Assembly (NCBI GenBank): GCA_019750655.1
Contig: JAIEOG010000109.1
Location: forward strand, 1 to 12,094
Source: a bacterium
Lineage (GTDB): Bacteria; Bdellovibrionota; FAC87; UBA2466
DNA: 12,094 nt
Direction: 5' to 3'
Positions 6,509 to 12,094 of this stretch are shown in pieces; the first letter of the stretch is position 1, and each line of letters begins with the position of its first letter. Both the position numbers and the translations under genes were made by a program. Under the pieces are notes generated by a model. It was not told the origin of the DNA, did not search any database, and worked only from the letters and a program-made list of their open reading frames with translations.

Positions 6509-7795
6509 CTAGTGAAGGGGTTGTGTGACCAGCCGTTCGCCTTGTACGCCGACAACCTTGGAGAGCACGGCTTGCTTTTCACCATGGTCTCCGGGTTGGG
6601 AAAGAGTCGCGCAGTAGTTCGCCGTGTGGCCTTGCCAGAACCCAGCGGTGCGAGACGGTTTTTCTAAAATGACTTGCTGGAGTGTGCCGACTTGCGCTTG
6701 CAAAAAGGCTTGGAGGCGCTGATCGCTTAGATCCCGAAGGCGCTTGGAGCGCTCGGCTTTGACTGCATCGGGCACGGCGCCAGGCAGAGTTTCTGCGCGT
6801 GTGCCGCGGCGGACGGAAAAGGGGAAGACGTGGAGTTTCGACCAGAAAGTGTTTTCAAGAATAGATACCGTCTTTTCAAACTCTTCCTGGGTTTCCCCGG
6901 GGAAACCGACGATGACATCGACACCAATGAAAGTGTGCGGCGCTACCGCCTGGATTTTGCGCGTCACTTCCGTAAATTCCGCTGCTTTGTAGATCCGGCG
7001 CATGCCTTTCAGCACTTCATCACTGCCGCTTTGGAGCGCGATGTGGAAGTGCGGGCAGAGGCGGCGTTCGCGAGCGAGCATTGCCACCAGCTCGTCGGGA
7101 ATTTCAAAAGGATCCAGAGTGCTCAAGCGGATGCGCGGGCCTTCTTCGGTCGCTAAAAGGCGTTTGAGCAACGAAAGAAGATCCGTTCCCAGATCCCAAC
7201 CGTAGTGCGCTAAGTGAATCCCTGTGAGGACGACTTCTTGAAAACCTTGCGCGTAAGCTGAGGCTACCTGCGCTTCCACGGCTTCTAAGCCCAAGCTACG
7301 GCTGCGCCCCCGCGCTTGCGGGATGATGCAGAAGCTGCATTTGAAATTGCAACCGTCTTGGATCTTGATCGAAGCACGTGCGTTGCGCGAGCCCGGGAAT
7401 TCTGCGGGTAGGTAGCCCGTTGTCGTTTCCACCTGGTCGCGCGCGGGAGCCTGTTCCGTGCGCGCTTGTTCAAAATGTTCGAAAACGCGGTGCTTGTTTG
7501 CAGTGCCCAGAACTACGTCGACAGATTCGACATCTAGGAGTTCTTCTTTGCCCACCTGGCCGTAGCAGCCCACGACGCCGACAAGGCCTTCCGGGTTGTG
7601 GCGCTTAAATTTCAAAGCGCTTAAGCGCGCATCGCGGTCGGCTGCGTGCGTGACCGTGCAGCTATTAATCACAAAAGCATCAGCCGGCGCGCCTTCTTCA
7701 ACCACTTCATGGCCGCGCAAAGCTGCTTCACGCAAGAGGGCGTCGGTATCGAGGCTATTGGCTTTGCATCCGAAAGTTTTAAACGCGATACGCAC
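6509..7795 (-). CDS. mtaB: tRNA (N6-threonylcarbamoyladenosine-37-C2)-methylthiotransferase MtaB
   Basis: 428 aa radical-SAM methylthiotransferase, which converts t6A37 to ms2t6A37 in tRNAs that read ANN codons. The N-terminal UPF0004 domain has its three cluster cysteines, Cys10 (FKTFGCKANSLDTD), Cys46 (VINSCTVTH) and Cys77 (GVVGCYGQ). The radical-SAM CxxxCxxC lies at 149, 153 and 156 (DGCNFKCSFCIIPQARGRSRS begins at 147). The C-terminal segment from about 365 is the TRAM-like RNA-binding region. The GCKANSLDTD opening and the HPEG spacing favour MtaB over MiaB or RimO. The start is GTG at 7795-7793, 3 nt after the mnmA stop, with GGGAG (7808-7804) 8 nt upstream. It needs two 4Fe-4S clusters and a sulfur source, which the desulfurase of the same operon could supply. 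Confidence 0.92.
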   Translation of the reverse strand: MRIAFKTFGCKANSLDTDALLREAALRGHEVVEEGAPADAFVINSCTVTHAADRDARLSALKFKRHNPEGLVGVVGCYGQVGKEELLDVESVDVVLGTANKHRVFEHFEQARTEQAPARDQVETTTGYLPAEFPGSRNARASIKIQDGCNFKCSFCIIPQARGRSRSLGLEAVEAQVASAYAQGFQEVVLTGIHLAHYGWDLGTDLLSLLKRLLATEEGPRIRLSTLDPFEIPDELVAMLARERRLCPHFHIALQSGSDEVLKGMRRIYKAAEFTEVTRKIQAVAPHTFIGVDVIVGFPGETQEEFEKTVSILENTFWSKLHVFPFSVRRGTRAETLPGAVPDAVKAERSKRLRDLSDQRLQAFLQAQVGTLQQVILEKPSRTAGFWQGHTANYCATLSQPGDHGEKQAVLSKVVGVQGERLVTQPLH

Positions 7796-7798
7796 CGC

Positions 7799-8956
7799 TC
7801 AAGCTCCCAGGCTAGCCTGCGCGGGGATCGCCCGCTCGGGGGGAAGGTCGAGCGAGAGCGATTCAATCCAGCCGCCGCCCAGGACCGTCTGCCCGTCGTA
7901 AAGCACAAGCGCTTGTCCTGGTGTGATGGCGCGTTGGGGTTGCAAGAAGCGCACTTCAATGCGATCGCCGCCAAGCAGCGAAACTTCTACGGGACTATCC
8001 GAAGCGCGGTACCGGATTTTCGCGGTGAGCTTGGCGGAAGGGTCAAAGGGGCGAATCCAGTGCATGCCCGCGACGACGGCGCTCTTGCGGAACAAGCAGC
8101 TTTCCGGGCCAACGACCACATCGCCCGTCTCCGGGCGGATTTCTAAAACATAAAGCGGGTCCGGCGAAAACACGCCGAGGCCCTTGCGTTGGCCAATCGT
8201 GAACTGGTGCAGGCCCGTGTGTTGTCCGAGGACTACGCCGTGTGGATCGAGCAGGCGGCCGGGCTTTAGCTGCGAAGCTGGCACACGCTCTTCGATAAAT
8301 TCGCGGTAGCTCTTAGCCTGCACGAAACAGATTTCCTGGCTGTCCGGCTTTTGCGCGACGTGCATTAGGCCCAGCTGCGAAGCGAGTTCGCGGACCTGGG
8401 CTTTTTCCAATCCACCGACCGGGAAAATCGTGCGCGGCAGATCTTCGGGCCGCATGGTGAATAAGAAATAAGACTGGTCCTTCTGCGGATCGACCGCTCT
8501 GGCGAGCTCATGCTTTCCGGTTTCGGGGTCGGAATAAATCTGGGCGTAATGGCCGGTGGCCAAGTAATCGGCGCCGAGGTCCATCGCCCAATCCATAAGC
8601 CTAGAAAATTTTACCTTCTCGTTGCACTTCACGCAGGGGTTCGGCGTGCGGCCCTGGAGGTATTCGCCGACGAAGTTGTCGATAACGGCTTCCTCGAACT
8701 GGTCTTCCATGTTCGCAACGTAGAAGGGGATGCCCATCTTCTCGGCGACCGTGCGGGCGTCTTGGATATCGGAGATAGAGCAGCAGGTGCCGAACTTGTT
8801 TTCAGTACTCTGGGCCTGATCGTGGAGCTGCAACGAAATGCCGATGACGTCGTAGCCCTGTTGTTTCAACCAACCCGCGGCGACAGAGCTGTCCACCCCG
8901 CCGCTCATAGCGACGACAATGCGGGAGCCTTTCCGGGGTTGAACGGGAGCGAGCAT
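7799..8956 (-). CDS. mnmA: tRNA-specific 2-thiouridylase MnmA
   Basis: 385 aa. It adenylates and thiolates U34 in the wobble position of Lys, Glu and Gln tRNAs, giving s2U34. The PP-loop ATP site is at 17-25 (AMSGGVDSS). The two catalytic cysteines are Cys111 (GRTPNPCVKCNEKVKF) and Cys210 (DSQEICFVQ), matching Cys102 and Cys199 of the E. coli enzyme. Other family blocks are DYLATGHYAQ near 130-139, DPQKDQSYFLF near 156-166 and TIGQRKGLG. The C-terminal beta-barrel RNA-binding part ends in RAITPGQALVLYDGQTVLGG, normal for the family. The ATG 8956-8954 has AAGG about 8 nt upstream and lies 13 bp after the desulfurase stop. Pairing with a cysteine desulfurase recalls the yrvO-mnmA pair of Bacillus, where the desulfurase delivers sulfur directly to MnmA. 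Confidence 0.97.
   Translation of the reverse strand: MLAPVQPRKGSRIVVAMSGGVDSSVAAGWLKQQGYDVIGISLQLHDQAQSTENKFGTCCSISDIQDARTVAEKMGIPFYVANMEDQFEEAVIDNFVGEYLQGRTPNPCVKCNEKVKFSRLMDWAMDLGADYLATGHYAQIYSDPETGKHELARAVDPQKDQSYFLFTMRPEDLPRTIFPVGGLEKAQVRELASQLGLMHVAQKPDSQEICFVQAKSYREFIEERVPASQLKPGRLLDPHGVVLGQHTGLHQFTIGQRKGLGVFSPDPLYVLEIRPETGDVVVGPESCLFRKSAVVAGMHWIRPFDPSAKLTAKIRYRASDSPVEVSLLGGDRIEVRFLQPQRAITPGQALVLYDGQTVLGGGWIESLSLDLPPERAIPAQASLGA
7804..7808 (-). promoter_or_regulatory. Ribosome-binding site of mtaB inside the mnmA 3' end
   Basis: GGGAG on the minus strand lies 8 nt before the GTG at 7795. It overlaps the last codons of mnmA, so ribosomes finishing mnmA are well placed to start mtaB. 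It supports the GTG as the true start. Confidence 0.55.
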
Positions 8957-8969
8957 TTCTAAGCCTTCT

Positions 8970-10118
8970 TTACCGCGTATTCCGAGCGCGGATGCGATTA
9001 ACGTGCTCTATCACAAGGCCCGCGACAGTGTCGATGTCCTGGGGACTCGTATCCCGGCCCCAGCTAAAACGCAGGCATTCCCGCGCTTGGTTCTTGTCCA
9101 GGCCCATGGCGAGCAGTACGGGGCTAGGGGAAATCGAACCCGAAGAACAGGCGCTTCCGGCTGAAACGCAAACGCCCGAGAGGTCCAAAATGCTCAGCAT
9201 TACTTCAGAAACCAGGCCCGAAATGCGGACGTTCGAAGTATTCGCTACGCGGGGAGCGGTCGAGCCATTCACCGACACGCCCGTGAGACCCTCCTCGAGG
9301 GCCTTTTCAAAACGCTGCTGGAGAGGCCGGAGGCTTTCCGACTGGGGGGCGAGTTCCTCACAAGCCGCGCCAAAGCCGATGATGCCCATCATGTTCTGCG
9401 TGCCCCCGCGGCGTTTCACTTCCTGGGTGCCCCCAAAAGGAAGGGGCACGAGCTTGCGGCCCCCTCGGACAATCAGCGCACCGACACCCTTGGGACCGTA
9501 GATTTTATGGGAGCTGATGGTGATGAGGTCTGCGCGGTTCCAAAGCTCGCGTGGGATCTTGCCAAAGGCCTGCACGCAATCGCAATGGAAGGCGGCTTCG
9601 AATTCCTGGCAAAGCGCCGAAACTTTTTCGAGGTCGAGCACGACACCGGTTTCGTTGTTTGCCGCCATGAGCGAGACGAGGTGCGGGCGGTGTTCGCGGA
9701 TCAAGGCTTCGAGCACGCCGGTGTCGACTTGGCCCGAGGGCAGCACAGGCGCCCGGTAGACCGTGGCGCCGCGCTTTTCCAAGAACGCAATGGCATCACG
9801 CACGGAGGAGTGTTCCGTCTCCGCGGTAACCACGCGCAAGCCTTCAACGCCGAAATGCATTCCCAGAATAGCCTGCGCATTCGCTTCGCTGCCACCGGAG
9901 GTGAAGACCACGTCTTTGGTATCAACCCCGCAGCTCGAAGCGACCTGAGCTCTGGCCTTTTCGAGTAATTCGCGCGCTTGCCGGCCAATCCCGTGTGAAG
10001 ACGAGGGGTTACCCCAAGCGTCCAAAGCTTCAATCATCGCTTTGCGAGCAGCGGGCCCGAGCGGAGTAGTGGCGTTATGGTCGGCGTAGATGGTGCGGCG
10101 CTGAGTCGAGTTTTCCAT
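8970..10118 (-). CDS. Class I (NifS/IscS-type) cysteine desulfurase
   Basis: 382 aa from ATG 10118-10116; a longer reading frame would need TTG at 10145. It is a PLP enzyme that removes sulfur from L-cysteine as a persulfide on its own cysteine. Visible sites are YADHNATTPLGP at 11-22, SGGSEAN 74-80, His103 (ETEHSS), AANNETG 152-158, Asp180 beside the PLP ring, the PLP lysine Lys205 (SSHKIYGPKG), and the persulfide Cys324 in GSACSSGSISPS. The SGSI form of the catalytic loop is NifS/IscS-like, not SufS-like. It is first gene of the operon with mnmA and mtaB. There is no iscU, iscA, iscR or suf gene beside it, which favours a job in tRNA thiolation over general Fe-S assembly, although it may do both. 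Two cysteines flank Asp180 (HCDCVQ), which is not the usual sequence there. Confidence 0.95.
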   Translation of the reverse strand: MENSTQRRTIYADHNATTPLGPAARKAMIEALDAWGNPSSSHGIGRQARELLEKARAQVASSCGVDTKDVVFTSGGSEANAQAILGMHFGVEGLRVVTAETEHSSVRDAIAFLEKRGATVYRAPVLPSGQVDTGVLEALIREHRPHLVSLMAANNETGVVLDLEKVSALCQEFEAAFHCDCVQAFGKIPRELWNRADLITISSHKIYGPKGVGALIVRGGRKLVPLPFGGTQEVKRRGGTQNMMGIIGFGAACEELAPQSESLRPLQQRFEKALEEGLTGVSVNGSTAPRVANTSNVRISGLVSEVMLSILDLSGVCVSAGSACSSGSISPSPVLLAMGLDKNQARECLRFSWGRDTSPQDIDTVAGLVIEHVNRIRARNTR

Positions 10119-10180
10119 GCGCGGAGCATACCTCACCTCTTTCAAATCCGCGCTTTTTTCCCCCCGAACCCTGTGAAAGA
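10119..10180. promoter_or_regulatory. Divergent intergenic region between ntrY and the desulfurase operon
   Basis: This 62-bp gap must carry, or lie next to, the start signals for both directions. It contains a C/T-rich tract (CGCTTTTTTCCCCCC) and an inverted repeat, TCTTTCA (10138-10144) and TGAAAGA (10174-10180), centred near 10159. I could find no convincing sigma-70 -35/-10 pair for either direction. A sigma-54 or other alternative promoter, or one inside the neighbouring coding region, cannot be ruled out. Confidence 0.4.
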
Positions 10181-12094
10181 ATGGCCCGCTCTATGGATTT
10201 AACGGTCGACCCATCCGAGGCAAAACGCCGCCGCCGTGAACGCATCACGGTGGTCGTCCTTTTTGCGATCCTCGCCGTCTTCACGGCCGTCGAAGTCCAC
10301 CTGCTGCGGCTCTCGGCGCAGCTGCCTTTCGTGAACAGCATCTTTTTCTTCGGGCTGATGAACCTCAACATCGTCATCATCATGCTCATTGTGTTCCTCG
10401 TTTTCAGGAACGCGGTGAAACTGATTTTGGACGAACGTGCCGGGAGGCTTGGCTCGCGCCTGAAGACACGCCTCGTGTTCTGCTTCCTCCTGTTTGCGAT
10501 TATTCCTACGATTTTGCTCTTTGCGATTTCCGCGCTCTATATCAAGAGCAGTTTCGATCAGTGGTTTAGCGTGCGTGTGGGCGGGACTCTGCAGCACAGC
10601 ATCGATGTCGTGCACCGCTACTATGAAAACACACAATCCAACGCAAGCGCATTCGCTAGGAAAATAGCGGCGCAGTTGGACGATAAAACTCGCTTGGGGA
10701 AAAAGCTGCCCGAGCGTTTGCAGTCTTGGCGATTGGAGTACGGCCTCGATGGGTTGGAGTATTACGCGACACCGTTCTCGGTGCGCATTAGCTCACTGCA
10801 CCCCGAGCGAGCGGGAGGTATTCCTGCAGCGTCCTTGGAAACCTTGCGAGGAGTCTTCTCGGGCAAGCAAGAATGCCGCGTGCAGAATGTCGGCACGGGG
10901 GAGCTCGTGCGCTGCGGGTATTACCTAGGCCCCTCGCGCGGGGCGCTCTTTGCGGATTATTTCATCCCGATTGCTCTTGCGCAGCAGCTCAGCGAAATCT
11001 CGTTGACCTACGATGACTACCGTTCGGGGAACCCGCTGAATTACCCCATCAAGTCGACCTACTTCGCCATTCTCTCGATGGTAACGTTGCTCATTTTGCT
11101 GGCTGCCAGCTGGACGGGCTTTTATGTCGCGCGCCGGCTCACAGGCCCTCTGGAAGAACTCTCCCGTGCGACGGAAGAAGTGGCACACGGCAATCTGGAT
11201 TATGTGATCCCCACCGCGGGGAGCGATGAGATGCACACGCTGATTACGTCCTTCAACAAGATGACGCGCGATCTGCGCCTGAACAAAGATCAGATTGAAG
11301 CCACCCACGCCAATCTTAAAAAGATCAATGCCGAGCTGGATCACCGCCGGCGTTATATCGAAGTGCTTTTGCAAAGCGTGCACTCCGGCGTGATTTCGCT
11401 CGATGAGCGCGGGCGCATCTCCATGGTGAATCCAGCGGCGATGGAGCTTTTGAAAATGCAGCCCGAGCAGCTCACGGGAAAACCCTATTGGGTGGTTTTG
11501 CCGGAAGAGCACCGCGATGAATTCGCGACGCTCCTCGAATCTTTGCCCTCGCGCAACCACCCCGTGCGGCATGAATTCAAAGTAAAGCGTGCCGACGGGC
11601 AGCCGGCCGTGTTGCTCGTGACGATGAATGCGTTGCGCAATGAGCTGCGCGAGCCCATCGGCGTGGTGGCGGTTATCGACGATCTCACAGAGCTGCAGAA
11701 GATGGAGCGCATGCTCGCCTGGCGCGAAGTCGCTAAGCGCATTGCGCATGAGATCAAAAACCCGCTGACGCCCATTCAGCTCTCGGTGCAGCGCTTGCGC
11801 CGGCGCTACTTGGACAAGATTAATGACGACGGTACTTTTGGTCAGGCGACAGAAATCATCTTGAACGAAGTCGCCGCCATCAAAGACCTCGTGAGCGAAT
11901 TCTCGACTTTTGATCGTCTGCCGGAAGTGCGGCCTTCCGCCGATGAGCTGAATGCGGTCGTGCTAGATGCCGTGAACCTTTTCCGGGCGGCACACGAGCG
12001 CATTACGTTCGATCTCGCGTTGGCCGAAGACCTGCCTCGCTTGAACCTCGACCGAGCCCAGCTGAAGCGGGCGCTTATCAACCTTTTCGACAAC
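10181..12094 (+). CDS. ntrY: NtrY-like sensor histidine kinase (partial, 3' end beyond the window)
   Basis: 638 codons from ATG 10181, open to the right edge. An alternative in-frame ATG at 10193 is equally possible since neither has a good ribosome-binding site. Membrane segments lie at about 22-42, 50-75, 96-118 and 290-316. The loop between the last two, about 170 residues, is the extracytoplasmic sensor region. A HAMP domain follows (VARRLTGPLEELSRATEEVAHG begins near 316), then a PAS domain (about 390-500; SVHSGVISLDERGRI). The HisKA H box is WREVAKRIAHEIKNPLTP, with phosphoacceptor His523. The window ends on the first Asn of the N box (LINLFDN, Asn638). This layout and the H box are typical of NtrY. 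NtrY phosphorylates the response regulator NtrX and is tied to nitrogen, redox or envelope signals in different bacteria. An NtrX-like gene is expected just downstream. It is divergent from the desulfurase operon. Confidence 0.9.
   Translation, partial: MARSMDLTVDPSEAKRRRRERITVVVLFAILAVFTAVEVHLLRLSAQLPFVNSIFFFGLMNLNIVIIMLIVFLVFRNAVKLILDERAGRLGSRLKTRLVFCFLLFAIIPTILLFAISALYIKSSFDQWFSVRVGGTLQHSIDVVHRYYENTQSNASAFARKIAAQLDDKTRLGKKLPERLQSWRLEYGLDGLEYYATPFSVRISSLHPERAGGIPAASLETLRGVFSGKQECRVQNVGTGELVRCGYYLGPSRGALFADYFIPIALAQQLSEISLTYDDYRSGNPLNYPIKSTYFAILSMVTLLILLAASWTGFYVARRLTGPLEELSRATEEVAHGNLDYVIPTAGSDEMHTLITSFNKMTRDLRLNKDQIEATHANLKKINAELDHRRRYIEVLLQSVHSGVISLDERGRISMVNPAAMELLKMQPEQLTGKPYWVVLPEEHRDEFATLLESLPSRNHPVRHEFKVKRADGQPAVLLVTMNALRNELREPIGVVAVIDDLTELQKMERMLAWREVAKRIAHEIKNPLTPIQLSVQRLRRRYLDKINDDGTFGQATEIILNEVAAIKDLVSEFSTFDRLPEVRPSADELNAVVLDAVNLFRAAHERITFDLALAEDLPRLNLDRAQLKRALINLFDN

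Noticed and set aside
7646..8146. Plus-strand open frame of 166 codons across the mnmA and mtaB junction
   Set aside because: It is antisense to two certain genes with intact motifs and encodes no recognisable protein.
8992..9968. Plus-strand frames of 169 and 153 codons opposite the desulfurase
   Set aside because: Shadows of a highly conserved enzyme; composition and lack of start signals argue against coding.
10119..10145. Desulfurase extension to TTG 10145
   Set aside because: ATG 10118 gives a normal N-terminus close to the conserved YADHNATTP block; the extra nine residues have no family support.
10925..11749. Long minus-strand open frame (274 codons) opposite ntrY
   Set aside because: It lies fully inside well-conserved HAMP, PAS and HisKA coding sequence, has an Arg/His-rich composition typical of an antisense shadow in GC-rich DNA, and shows no domain or ribosome-binding site.

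Overview
The window comes from a moderately GC-rich Gram-negative-type bacterium. Evidence is a set of Sec-type signal peptides, an NtrY-family kinase with a large extracytoplasmic sensor loop, and MnmA and cysteine desulfurase sequences of the kind found in former Deltaproteobacteria (Bdellovibrionota, Myxococcota and Desulfobacterota relatives). The phylum is an inference from remembered family patterns and is held loosely. Genes are tightly packed with small gaps and overlapping ends. I see no tRNA, rRNA, CRISPR array, insertion sequence or phage gene, and no gene-free stretch over 300 bases. The largest gaps are about 120 bp (2296-2417) and 97 bp (4390-4486).

Left part (1-5155): a run of small exported proteins of unknown function on the minus strand, interrupted by one plus-strand multi-spanning membrane protein. 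From right to left on the minus strand they are a 222-aa, a 155-aa, a 178-aa and a 378-aa protein, then a J-domain protein whose C-terminus lies beyond base 1. All five start with a hydrophobic signal-like segment. The J-domain gene overlaps the stop of the 378-aa gene by the classic ATGA arrangement. Its tail seems to share a degenerate tryptophan-centred repeat with the 378-aa protein. An exported J-domain protein coupled to a secreted repeat protein is the most unusual thing here. The plus-strand insert (2418-3929) looks like a GT-C fold (family 39-like) membrane glycosyltransferase.

Middle part (5213-10118): a four-gene minus-strand operon with gaps of 13, 3 and 12 bp: cysteine desulfurase (NifS/IscS), MnmA, MtaB and an MFS_3-type exporter. 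The first three form a tRNA-sulfuration unit: the desulfurase takes sulfur from cysteine, MnmA makes 2-thiouridine at position 34, and MtaB makes ms2t6A at position 37. No IscU scaffold or IscR regulator is present, which fits a tRNA-dedicated desulfurase.

Right part (10181-12094): a divergently transcribed NtrY-like sensor histidine kinase that runs off the end of the window inside its N box. Its partner regulator (NtrX-like) would be expected downstream. It shares a 62-bp intergenic region with the desulfurase operon.

Most of the window is ordinary housekeeping. The candidate for something undescribed is the exported J-domain and repeat-protein pair at 1-1681.
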